Part shown: positions 51,273-62,690 of the stretch, piece after piece
Numbering within the stretch: the first letter of the stretch is position 1
Layout: each line of letters opens with the position of its first letter
Assembly (NCBI GenBank): GCA_032719365.1
Contig: CM064868.1
Location: 66,623,538 to 66,687,537, forward strand
Direction: 5' to 3'
Source: Prinsepia uniflora
Lineage: Eukaryota; Streptophyta; Magnoliopsida; Rosales; Rosaceae
Length of the DNA: 64,000 bases
Notes under the pieces: generated by a model
The model's input: only the letters and a program-made list of their open reading frames with translations
What the model was told of the DNA's origin: nothing
Databases searched by the model: none
Translations under genes and position numbers: made by a program

Positions 51273-54177
51273 TGTAACGACCCGTCCCGGAAAGTAGGGT
51301 TAAGACAGTGCTTAAGCTGAGATTAGTGAGTTTAATCGGGGGTTAGTTGGTCCCGATAAGGTCGATTGCCTAGAATGACGATTTTGCCCCTGGTTCGGGA
51401 AAAAAGTTGACTTTTAGTTCGGGGTGACCAGGACGTAGTTTAGGACGTCACGAATCCGTAGACAGGTGGCACACCCGATTCCGACTTCCGAGGAGGAAGT
51501 TATGATGTTCGGAAGGTTGAGGGCAGAACCGTAATTTAGTTAAAATAGGGGAAAAGTTGACTTTTTGGACGATCGGCTTTTAATACGTTGACCTAGGACC
51601 GTTAGGTAGATTTCGTCGTCCTGAGTTCGATGACAGGCGGCACGTATTCATCGGACTTACGATGTGTGAGTTACGGGTCTAGAAAGGTAGTGGTAAACTC
51701 GTAAATTTGACTTAAAAGGAAGGGCAGTTTGATCTTTTGCACATTGGGATTTGTGCAACAGAGAGGGACAAATAGAGGGTTGAGATTGAGCCACTTGGGA
51801 GAGGAGTTGTAGGATTGTGACACGTGTAGGAGGGCTAGAGGCTTCTAGGATACACAGTCCAATTATTTGGGGTAATTGTGTACCCGTGTGTGTTTGTTTG
51901 TGTTCGAAGAACAGAAAACAGAGGGAGGAATTGAGAGAAAATTGAGAGGTGACCATGAGGGTTGGTGTGTTCTGGTGTGTGAGGAGTGACTCAGAGATTG
52001 AGAGGGAGACAGTGAGAAGGTAGGGAGGTGAGGAATGAGTGTATGTGTGCGGATGTGAGCCATGGGAAACCAGGGGGGAAACAGAGAACAGTGAGGAGTT
52101 TTGGGTGGTGGTGCTGTCGTGGTCGATCAATCGAGGCCGGTGGAGGTGTCTAGAGGCTGGAGGTGGACTGGAGGAGTCGTATTCTCACGACTGAGCTCAC
52201 GGCGGCGATCGACTGCAGGTAATTTCGAAGCCCTGTGTAAGTGCTCTGTTTTGCCGTGATTTTCAAATCGAAAGTCGTGAAGTCTGGGGTTGAGTCGACG
52301 GTTTTGGTGAGTTGGGTGAGTATTAGTGAGGTCTTAGGAGGCTCTGGGTGTCGAAGCCGTGACGGGGGAAGACCTAGTTGACAGGGAGGAAGAACAGGGG
52401 ACTGGTTCGGGTTTTTGTTCGAGTTTGAGTTGAGGACCTAGAGGCTGAGTCGAGGTGTCTGAGTGAGGGGAATGAGTTCCTTAGGACGGGACGATGAAGA
52501 TGGTGAAGAGAGGAGTCGATTTGGTGGCAGGACGGTGGAGAACCTGCCACGCGGGTTCGAGTTGCAGTGACTGTGTCGAACCGGGTCGACCAGAGGTTGC
52601 TGGTGACACTGTAGCTAGCGCGTGAGAGCCACGCGCAGCCACTTTGGGCGGCACATGGGGGCGCGTGCGGTGGCGGATGGGAAAACGGTCAACATGGTTT
52701 TTAGTCTAGGTGTTGTGACGAGTCTAATAGAATTGGTTTCGGGTTGATCGGACGTCGATTCAAGGTAGTTCCGCGAGGGTGAAGGTTTAGGGTTTAGGTT
52801 CATTACGTTTAGGACCCGGGGATTTTTGGGGAAAATTAGGTGGACCTTCGTAGATGTGTTAGTAACGTACTTTGGCGATTGTTGACAGGATCGGGACTTC
52901 CCGGGGAAGCTGAAGAATGTACGGGACGTTCAGGACGCGATTGAGGGCTCGGTACTGTGAGTGGACCCCTTCTCTATAACTGAGCATGCATAACTGTTTT
53001 AATTACTTATTTCATGGTTTTACATGTGATTTCATGGTTATGGGAATATGTTATACCTGTTTTGCTTGATTTCACATTTTTCGAGGAAGTACGGTATTTG
53101 ACACGTTTTACGAGAAATGCTTGATTTCTGATTATGATGCTATGGTTTTGGGATTTCATATGATAAAGGGTTTCCAATGATTATAAAGGGATTTTGGAAC
53201 ATAATTTCGATGATTAAGGTTTTCGGTTTTAGAATCGGATTTCAGAAAGCGGAATTTGGTTTTAAAGTTGAAAAGTGAAATTCAGGATTTGGGTTCGGAA
53301 TGACAATTCTGAATGCCGGAAGGGCTTCAGATCAGTGATTTCGGATTCAAGTTTGGATATGGAATTCGAAATGGTTTTCAAATGGTTTGGATTGGATTTG
53401 CTGGATCTGGTTATTGGGTTTAAAGACCCGGATATTGATTTGACGGGGGACGGGCCCAGATTGAGTTTAAAGACTCGGGAGTTTAAAGACTCGGATATAT
53501 TGATATTTCCCCCGTAGGCCTGTTGAGTTTAAATACTTGGGAGTTTAAAGACTCGGATATTATTGAGGCCTAGATTGAGTTTAAAGACTCGGGAGTTTAA
53601 AGACTCGGATAGATCTAGCAGGTTTGATCGAAGATTGATGACTCGGTAGTTATGTTTTATGATACGGTTTTATGACGCTGATGATATGATTTCTATAACT
53701 GTTTTTATAATGATTCTGCAAATGTTTTATGATGATCCTTACGTGATTTATAATTCTTTTTAGTAACTGGGTTATGCATGTGATTTCAAAACGGAGGGCT
53801 AAACCCGGTTTTCTTAAAATGGTTTTGGAAAACTTTTCTTTAATTTATGGTCCACTCACACTTTTCTGGTTTTAACTTGCCTTCCAGGTCGTGGAGCTAG
53901 CGCGGGGTTTTGGCGTCGAGGCAGCGTCGGAGGCATAGAAGTTACGAGAGCGACCTCGAAGTGTTTAAATTTTCCGTGTGCGTGTGTCTAGTTTATCGGT
54001 TTTCTTTCTTTTGTGTTTAGTACTATGCTCTGTAAACCTTTAACTTCGGGATGTTTTGTATAGTTCTCCTGCGTCTGACTGTGCAGTTTGGTAGTTTACT
54101 TTGTTGTCGTGTCGGGGTGTCAGACGGGAGCAGGATGTACCTCGGTTTTCGGGGTGAAACCGGGGTGGGTCCTTACA
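51273..54177 (+). mobile_element. Solo LTR B (2905 bp), related to the array LTR
   Basis: It begins TGTAACGACCC and ends GGGTCCTTACA, with a perfect CCCTC target duplication at 51268-51272 and 54178-54182. It is the same superfamily as the array LTR: similar start, similar GTTGACTTTT and ACGTCACGA blocks, and a CAGACGGGAGCA block near the 3' end. A repeat with seven copies of a GTTTAAAGACTCGG-like unit lies at 53418-53608. No internal domain remains. Open frames within it, including 51657-52130 on the minus strand, have no recognisable domain. Confidence 0.9.
53418..53608 (+). repeat. GTTTAAAGACTCGG repeat in solo LTR B
   Basis: Seven copies start at 53418, 53465, 53481, 53527, 53543, 53579 and 53595. 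Spacings alternate between about 16 and about 36-47 bp, suggesting a higher-order unit made of two short copies plus a spacer. It lies in the 3' third of the LTR, like the unrelated GGGCC minisatellite of the array LTR. Confidence 0.85.
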
Positions 54178-54620
54178 CCCTCGGACTCCCTGCTCGGTCG
54201 ATCTCTCGATGTTCCCTCAAGCTCTATACTCAGTCGGTCTCCCGATGTCCCCTTGGTCGGTCTCCCGATGTCCCCCGAACTCTGTGCTCGATTGGTCTCC
54301 CGATGTCCCCCGAACTCCTTGCTCGGTCGGTATCCCGATGTCCCCTCGGACTCCCTGCTCGGTCGGTGTCCCGATGTCCCATCGGACTCCCTACTCGGTC
54401 GGTCTCCTGATGTCCCCTCAGACTCCCTGCTCGGTCGGTGTCCCGATGTCCCCTCGAACTCCTTGCTCGGTTGGTATCCCGATGTTCCCTCGAACTCCCT
54501 CTTCATCGGTCCCCACCGATGTCCCCTCGGATCCCCTCTTCATCGGTCCCCACCGATGTCCCCTCGGATCCCCTTTTCATCGGTCCCCACCGATGTCCCC
54601 TCGGACACCCTACTCGGTCG
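54178..54620 (+). repeat. Minisatellite 1, continued
   Basis: About twelve units of roughly 36 bp carry CTCGGTCGGT and CCCGATGTCCCCTCG blocks. The last three units contain the perfect 7-bp hairpin CATCGGTCCCCACCGATG at 54504-54521, 54541-54558 and 54578-54595. The apparent open frames of 119-180 aa on both strands are products of the repeat. Confidence 0.88.
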
Positions 54621-54740
54621 GTCATCATAATCCCAAGGTAAACAACTTAGCATGCACCAAGGAGAATCTCATAACACACCTGAATACAACCAGGTAACAC
54701 TTCCAATCAGAAACCCTTTCTGACCATCATTACATTCACG

Positions 54741-54925
54741 TATACATGTCACACATACAAGCCCTGGTGCATACTGACATATATGTCACACATACATGCC
54801 CTCGTGCATACTGACATACATGTCACACATACATGCCCCCATGCATACTGACATACATGCCCTCGTGCATTCAGACATATATTCACTTATACATGTCACA
54901 CATACATGCCCTCGTGCATGCTGAT
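54741..54925 (+). repeat. Minisatellite 2 (ACATACATGCCCTCGTGCAT units)
   Basis: About five imperfect units of roughly 36 bp combine CATACATGCCCTCGTGCATA with CTGACATACATGTCACA. The unit has no relation to minisatellite 1 or 3. Confidence 0.85.
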
Positions 54926-54966
54926 GTACATAAATCCATGTCGAACATACATGAACTCATACATAA

Positions 54967-55230
54967 GCTCGACATATTACCGAGCTGCTCGACACATTAC
55001 CGAGCACCTACATACGCTTGACACATTACCGAGCACCCACATTGGTTCGACACATTACTGAGCTTCTCGACACATTACCGAGCACCCACATACGCTCGAC
55101 ACATTACCGAGCACCCACATTGGCTCGATACATTACGAGCACCCACATCGGCTCGACACATTTACCGAGCCACTCGCCCATTACTGCGCACCCACATCAT
55201 CTCAACACATTTGGAGGTGCTGCAGACATT
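54967..55230 (+). repeat. Minisatellite 3 (CTCGACACATTACCGAGCAC units)
   Basis: About nine imperfect units of 20-30 bp read GCTCGACACATTACCGAGC followed by ACCCACAT. GCTCG...CGAGC lets each unit fold as a hairpin. It decays rightwards into unique sequence up to the right LTR. Confidence 0.85.
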
Positions 55231-55681
55231 ACAGAGCATACACTCGCTCCACCCACCATCGAGCTACTCAACACACTTGGCCTCGACTCGAACGTCAACA
55301 TCTGCGTACATGTACACTCGGCCTACACTCACAAATCAGTCTCTGCTCAGCGCATTACCGAGCCCACGTTCAAAGCTAAACTTAGCTCACATGCCGACCG
55401 ACACACATATACAACAAAGAATCACCTGTAGGCAGTCAGATTCATACATGGAGTCATACTCACCGGAGGACTACCAGCGCGTAACCGCCACAACGTCAAT
55501 CCACTCAGACATACAACACACTACATGGCCTATTCTCTTCCACATCCTATCTTAACCAAGGACTTGGGGGATTAATGATACACCGAGCGGAGCAGTGCAA
55601 AGTAAGGAGTTGCTCAGTCATTGCACTTTACTTGAAAGTCCTCAACCAAGGCAGTCCGCCTCAGTCAAGAACTAGGGGACT

Positions 55682-56060
55682 TGTTAACGTAACATCTGAC
55701 CAAGCAACGTGCCTGTCAAAATACTACACTGGACCACGAAGTAGGCCTATCAGAAAACCTCAAAGATCACACAAGGCCCATGCCTCAAAGCCCATCACTA
55801 TTCCCTTAACCTAAACCCTAGACAAATTCTATAAATAGGGAGCCACTCTTCCATTAAAAGGGATCTCTCTATCCCTTCTCTCTAATTTCTCTCTCTAAAG
55901 GTTCTAAACCTCCTATACTTGTACAAACAACAACATCATATTATTAATGAGAGTGAGGCAACACCGTGGATGTAGGGATTTGGGTGAACCACGTACTTTC
56001 TTGTGTCTTGGTGTGCGTGCTTGTCTTTACAGTCTTGTTGGTACAATTTTTGCATCAACA
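55682..56060 (+). repeat. Right LTR (379 bp) of the TATAG element
   Basis: It begins TGTTAACG and ends CATCAACA, with TATAAATA at 55830-55837. It carries an extra segment just after the TATA box relative to the left LTR. Confidence 0.92.
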
Positions 56061-56607
56061 TATAGAAACATCAACATTATCGATGAGAATTTTACATAGG
56101 CAATCTAGATCATAACATGACAACCTCCTAAATTGTTCACAAAAGTAGCAATATAATGTGCTGCCTTGTCCTTTGTAACTTTTATTGAGTCTCACGCTTG
56201 CTTAATTATTAAATTAATAAATAAATAATTAAAACATAACAAGAAAATTAGGACTCATCCTAATTTCCCAAAAAGAAATTTTTCTTCTCTTTTTTCTCTC
56301 GAAAGTTTCTCTCTGTTGATACTCATCATATGCGATGCCTTGCCTTGTCCTTTGTAACTTTTATTGAGTCTCTGTTAGTAACTGGTACTCGGAATGCACC
56401 ATCCAAGCATGGTCCACAACTCTTCAAGTCGGGATACCATTTTTGAGCATTGGTCTAGTACTTTGATTTTAGCTTGAGGGAACCAGGACCTCTGACCACC
56501 TGACTACTGAAATAACAACGTCGCCAACCTGAATATCATGGCGAATAACTGAACTTGGACTACATTGGAAAGAAAATTATTAAAGTCCTTGAGAAAGGCA
56601 TAGAAAG
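56061..56607. other. Spacer between two LTR elements, with a 31-bp direct repeat
   Basis: I see no gene. An exact 31-bp segment starting GCCTTGTCCTTTGTAACT occurs at 56163-56193 and 56342-56372, in the same orientation and 179 bp apart. Confidence 0.6.
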
Positions 56608-56858
56608 TGTATAATAGTGTACACTTAATTCTAGGCTAGAACCGTGTACACCTGTCCATAGGTTGGTTATCAATAGTTAGTTAACACTTGCCCCTAGTTA
56701 GTTTCCAACAGTTAGGTAAATAGGACACATGTCCTATGTTAAATGGTCAAAGAGATAACTACTTAGTCTTATCTCCTTGCCACACTCGTATCACACTTGT
56801 ATAAATAGGCTAATTGGCTTGGAAATCAATACACACAAAAATTCAGTAAGATTCTACA
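56608..56858 (+). repeat. Left LTR (251 bp) of the copia element
   Basis: It begins TGTATAATAG and ends GATTCTACA, with TATAAATAG at 56800-56808. Compared with the right LTR it has an extra segment of about 11 bp before the TATA box and several substitutions. Confidence 0.92.
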
Positions 56859-56929
56859 TGGTATCAGAGCCTTTTGTCTAACCACCATAAATGATCCCTC
56901 AATTGTGTCTCCCTCTCTCAATCCTCTGC

Positions 56930-59900
56930 TATGGCTATCGATTCTTGCTCATCTCCCTCAATGTCCCCTACCTATGTTTCTACCCTAGTTTCTGTCAAAC
57001 TGACTGAAACAAATTACCTCCTATGGGAAAGTTAGAACAAACCTTTCTTAATTGGCCATAACTACTAGCGATTCATTGATAGCACCCACCCCTCTCCTCC
57101 TCATACCTTGCTGCCTTCTCTGTCTACTAAGTCTTCTCCTTAATTTAAAGTTGATGTCTCCGCCCCTACCTCTCCCTATGAGCCCATCCCTAACCCTGCC
57201 TACCACTATTGGTTTTAGATAGATCAGGCCCTTGTTGGTATGCTTCGTGACACCCAAACTGAGCCTATTCTCTCTCAGGTTGTTTGCCTCACTACTTCCT
57301 GTGTTATTTGGGACTGTCTTCGACAAAATTTCTCCTAGCAATCTCTTGCCAATGCCACCAACTTTTGATTTTAAATTATGTCTCTAAAAAAAGGTTCAAA
57401 AACTATTTCTAAGTACCTGACTCATGCTAAAACACTTGCTGATTCCCTTGCTACTATAAATGAATCCTTCTCCCCTACACACCTCATAACCATTGTTCTT
57501 CATGGTTTAGGACCCGAATACACCATGTTGGTCATTTCCATGCTCAACTTCCCGCCCATCCCCACCTCCCACCCTTCTTTAACATGCGAGCCCGTTTATT
57601 ATGTTTTGAAGAACATCAAACTTCCACTCCCACCTTTGTTGCCATTGTTCATTCAATTGCCCTTTATGCCTCTCCTCCACGTCATCCTGCCTCTGCCAGC
57701 AGCTCTGTCTACTAAGCTGCTTGTAGCTTCCTTCATTTTTCAGCGTGGCTACCGCCAAGGCCTTGGCTCTCAACCCTTCCATTGTTGAGGCTCTAACTAT
57801 TCCACAACCCCAAACACTACCCTATAAGTACTTGGCTCTTATCCTACTCCTAGCACTAGCCCTTCTGGACCCTAGTGCTGGTCCTGTAATAGATTTGGAC
57901 ACATTGTAGCCCATTTGCCACAGCTCTCTCGCTCCCAAGACCATCACCTCTCTCAAGCATTTGCTGGCCTTCACCTAGCAAATGTCTCTAATCCCAGTTG
58001 GTACCCAGACAATGGTGCTACTCACCATGTCACCATGGCTTCTACTCCTCCTACCCAACCCGCCCTTCATCCATATACCAGATTATGGTTAGCAATGCTA
58101 CAACCTTTCCCATCACCTATACTAGTAATGTATCCTTCTCATCGGGTCCTTACGTTTTCAAACTAACAGATGTACTCCATGTCCCCTCAATTCATAAGAA
58201 TCTCCTCTTTGTTGCCCAATTTATAAAGGATAATCATGTTACTCTAACCTTTTTCCCATCCCACTTGTAATTCAAGACTTGACCACCAAGGTAGTTCTTT
58301 TTCAGGGGCCCTGTAAAGAAGGATTGTATCCCATTTCCCCACGTCAAAAACTCTGCCCCAAGCCATCCTCACCACTACTTCTCCAGAACTTTGGTACAAC
58401 CACCTAGGCCACCATTCTCAACAAGTCTTGTGTAAGTTGGCAACTACAACTCATATATGTTCTCGTGTATCTTTAAATTCTTCCTTTTGTACTCAATGTG
58501 CCTTAGGAAAATTTCATAGATTGTTCTTATCTCTTGTTGTGCACAAATAAATAAAACCATTTCATCTTATTCATTCATATGTTTGGATGTCCCTTGTCTC
58601 CTCTATCTCTGATTTTCGTTACTATGTACTTTTTACAGATGATTACACCCGTTACACTTGATTTTTCCTCTTAGACTTAAATCTGAAGTATTTGACCACT
58701 TCTCCAAATTTTATTACTATTTCAAAAACCAATTTGCCACTACCATCCCATAATTTCAGAGTGATGGTGGCAAAGAGTTTGTCAATCCCCAATTTCAGGA
58801 GTTCTGCTCCCGCCATGGTATCCACCACTGATTATCCTATCCTCATACACCCCAACAGAATCGTCTGGCTAAACGCAAGCACATACATATCTTTTAATTT
58901 GGATGCACACTAATCCTAACTGTTGGTCTACCATATTGTTATCGGGTAGAGGCTATCACCATTGCCATATTTCTTGTCAATTTACTTCCAACACTTGTCC
59001 TAAACTAGTCCTCTCCCTACTTTGTCCTTCATGGTACACCACCACCGTATGCCATCCTTTGCACCTTTGGGCTAGCCTGCTTCCTATACTTAGGTGATTA
59101 CACCAAACACAAACTTAAACCTCACTCTCTTCAATGTGTGTTTCTCGGTTACAACCCCCATCATCTGGTTACAGATTTCTACCCTTTCCTATTGGACGTG
59201 TTTACATCAACTACCATTTCAAATTTAATGAAACTACCTTCCCCTATCATGACTCTGCTAAACCTAATGCTACCTTAACCTTTATCCCCGTTTTTTTCCA
59301 ATTAAATGACCCAAGCCCACCATCTGAGTCCAATATTTTCCCCTCAAGCCCAACCGTTGAGCCCATCACTTATTTCACCTTATCCAACACTCATAGTTAT
59401 ACTCCAAATCTATTTCATGCTTCTTCAGAATCACCACATATCGAGAGTCCTCCTTCCCCCACCCTCACACCCCCCCAACACCTCCAACCCAAATAGCTTT
59501 TGGCCCATTCTTTTCATCTCCACCCGCATACCCAACCAGCAACACCTACCCTATGACTACCCGTAGTAAACCAAGAATCTCCAAATCTCACAACTTACTG
59601 TTTACCTCTCGTTTTCCCCTTACTCAGGCCTTCTCAGCTCTCTTTGAACCCCTCACTGAACCAACCACCTACAAACAGACCTCACGTTCACCCAATTGGA
59701 CAAAAGCCTTGGAACAAGAGTACTCTGCTCTACAACAACATACATGGTGTCTGGTTCCCCCTACCTCGTGCTAATGTCATCGGTTCCAAATAGGTCTATC
59801 GTCTCAAAAGGAAAGCTAATGGTTCCCTAGAATGTTATAAGCCAAACTCGTGGCAAAAGGCTTCCATCAAAAGGAAGGAATTGATTATCAAGAGACTTTC

Positions 59901-60036
59901 AGTCCTATTGTCAAACTAGAAACTATTCGTGTCATCGTAGCACTTGCTGTGTCTTTTGGCTGGCCCTTACAGCAAATGGATGTTACTAATGCCTTCCTCC
60001 ATGGGCATTTTCAAGAGGAAGGCTACATGGCACAAC
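56930..60036 (+). pseudogene. Copia gag-pol relic, 5' part (gag to start of reverse transcriptase)
   Basis: Shifting frames give a gag start (VSVKLTETNYLLW, about 56990) and a protease-like WYPDNGATHHVT (about 57999-58034), where the usual serine after the aspartate is Asn. A GAG-pre-integrase region follows (LWYNHLGHHS..., then CTQCALGKFH, about 58390-58520), then integrase relics (FTDDYTRYT near 58630; QSDGGKEFVNPQF near 58758). Reverse transcriptase begins with WTKALEQEYSALQ (about 59697) and KGFHQKEGIDYQETFSPIVK (about 59853). Many stops and frameshifts make it a dead copy. It stops at 60036, where solo LTR C inserts just after FLHGHFQEEGYMAQ. Confidence 0.9.
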
Positions 60037-62685
60037 TGACAGGACCCCACCCAAATACACTATAATAATATACTTGGGCCCTGCTCCCGTTTGACAAAAG
60101 CCTTGTTAGGCAAGGGATGCACACAACCCCGCTAGTTCATGCCTCCACCTCTCGAGTCTCTATTTTCGTGCAATGGCCCTAGAGGGTTTCAAAACCAAGA
60201 AAAAGTGTGCGTGGACAAAAAAAATAGTTCTAAACATTATTTGAAACATTCAGCTTTTACCCTCCGTTTTCCGAAATCATGTATGCATATGAAAACCATT
60301 TCACTTCAATTAAAACAAAACACATTTTATATTCTCATAATAGGTGAAAACATCTGTGAAGCCATTAACCGTAAACCAATGGTTAATCCCAAACCAATTT
60401 AACCACAATAATGCCACATAATCAAATCATATCCACTATCACACAAATTCACACATATCACAGTCAACCCTTCCTTGACCGATAATATCAAGCATCAAAC
60501 ATTACCTCACTGGAAGGCACACCACAAATCACTCGGGAACCAGAGCCTAGATCGATGTTCGAGACTACCAAACCATCAACACACATCACAAGGAAGGTTA
60601 CTCATCATAAATCACATCAACAATACACAATCAATCCATATCCAACATTTTCATAGAGTTCACACAAAGTCAACTCAACATCACTGCATAAACACAACAT
60701 CAATCATCACATCACAAGGGGACTATTGGTAGGCCATCACATACACACTCGGGAACTAGAGTCCCAGGCTCGACATCTAAGTCATCACAACAGAGTCTCA
60801 GGAACTGGAGCCCCGGGCTCGACGTCTGAGACTCACATCCAATCAATCAATACACACATATAGTTCACATACAACATTCCACCACTTACCAATATTAAGA
60901 GTTCACATGTCCATATCAATATCACATTTCATCACAACATATCACATCACGAATACCGAGAAATCACATATCCACATCATAACTCAAAACCATTGTCTTA
61001 ACCTCGGGCTTAAGCCCAAAACTAACATATACATCGTGCCTCATAAAACATGCATAGAAAACATTTTCCATGAAAACCAACTGGAAATATATTTGAGAAA
61101 GTCTCGTAAAATGTGCCATCAAAGGCTTCAGAAAAAAACCTTCTAAAACCATAGAAAACCACCAACATTCCAATATCATCATTATTCAAATTACTAGTCA
61201 TACCAAATCCAGAAACCACATTCGAATCGGAATCCAAACAGGATTTACGGAACCTCGTGAAACGTGCAACAAAATAATAATAAAATATTCGTAAAATGCA
61301 TAGAAAACCATTTAAATCATGTAAATATGCATGCATAATAGTTTAGGGAAGGAAATTCCACTCACACACCTCTGTATCGTCGAATTCCACTTTTCATGCT
61401 TTTTCGTAATTTCCGGGAATGTCACTTCCTGCCATAAACCACAAACTAAGGTCACAAATCATCTCAAATACCTTATACTTTAATCCCATATTTTTTCGGG
61501 ATTTTTTAAATGAATTTAAAACGAACCCTAAACCTTCGGATAACCAAAAATACCCCGAAATAGTGTCTGATCGACTCAAAACCTGCGCCAAAATGTTCGT
61601 AACATCAAAAGGATGAAAACACATGTTGGTCGCACCTCGAAAATACCCCTAATGCACCCTTACACGCCACCCAAAATGGCTGCATGTGGGAGCCACGCGC
61701 TTGCCATAGTAAAATACTGTTCACTGTCTTCTCAACCCATTTTTCTAGTATTCGGGTCACCCGACCCGGTGAGCCAACACGGTTCTATTTCACTTGTTTT
61801 CCATCATTTTTCGTTCCTGTTTCGACTAAACTATTCTAAGGCAACCTAAGACATCATCTATGTAAACAAAATTGGAAGAAAACATACATAATGCCATTGC
61901 TCAACCACTCATCTCTCGACCACAATTCATTCTTCGATCATGGGTAACTTCGACGTCCAAATCACGAACTAAGGACCTTATGGTTGACAACAAGCTTGTT
62001 TTCAAGCTTCTGAACTAAGGACCTTCGGGTTGTCTCACACTCCTTCACAGTCCAGGCTCACCATGTCCTTTTCCTGTTTTCTTTCTCTCATTTCTTTCTT
62101 CCTCCCACACTCCTTTTCTCTCCTCTCTTCTCTCTTCGTTTTTCTTTCTATTTCAGCTAAGAACATCTACGCAACATACACCACACTTAAAACTGTACAC
62201 AACACACACCCCGGGTCGAAGGTGGTGCATAGAATTATAAGGGATAAGGGATAAGGGACATGTGTCACATCCCAATTCAGCCACCAAAAAAATCTCATAA
62301 GAAAATTACCCAAAATGTCCTTCAAACAAAATTACCAAAACACCCCTACGTAGTCTACTAGAAAACGAAAATCATTCGAATGTTTTTGGCATACTGTCTA
62401 CCGACGTACACGGGAGGTCGAGAACTTTGCAACGGTTTTCTTAGATTACCTAAACGAGGTCCCGGTTAAAAAGTTAACATTTTGACTGTGACCAAGAAAA
62501 GTCAACTTTTTTGGCAAGCCGACTGTCTATGAACGCAGGATCTTGAGACCACCAAAATGGTCTTTTTGGAACCCCCAAACGGTGTCCCAATAAAAAGTCA
62601 ACGTTTTAACTTTTCCAAGGGCAAAATAATCATTTCCTCCTTAAATGTTCCAATTTCATGTTTCTTCGAGATTCGGGTCGTTACA
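60037..62685 (-). mobile_element. Solo LTR C (2649 bp), related to the array LTR, nested in copia reverse transcriptase
   Basis: On the minus strand it begins TGTAACGACCC and ends GGGTCCTGTCA. The flanks ACAAC (60032-60036) and AAAAC (62686-62690) look like a 5-bp target duplication with one mismatch. The host reading frame resumes directly after it (FIDPNCPHHVYILHKALYGLKQA), which fixes the boundaries. No internal domain remains. Small open frames inside it are not supported as genes. Confidence 0.88.
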
Positions 62686-62690
62686 AAAAC

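Larger units (their letters stand above)
50419..56060 (+). mobile_element. Non-coding LTR retrotransposon with TATAG target duplications
   Basis: The LTRs at 50419-50782 and 55682-56060 both start TGTT(G/A)A(T/C)G and end CATCAACA. Perfect 5-bp duplications TATAG flank the element at 50414-50418 and 56061-56065. A primer-binding site TGGCGCCGTCTG (50786-50797) follows the left LTR. The interior lacks gag and pol and is mostly minisatellite DNA. A 2905-bp solo LTR is nested at 51273-54177, so the element itself is only about 2.7 kb. The LTRs differ by several substitutions and a 20-40-bp indel near the TATA box, so the insertion is not recent. It moved with help from another element (inference). 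Confidence 0.9.

Noticed and set aside
54088..54697. Open frames of 119-180 aa on both strands with repeated SVGLPMSP/GRSPDVPSDSL units
   Set aside because: They are translations of a 36-bp minisatellite, which keeps all frames open because its unit is a multiple of three.
54178..55230. CRISPR-like repeat-spacer array
   Set aside because: Units are contiguous, imperfect minisatellites without unique spacers of constant length, in plant nuclear DNA inside an LTR element.
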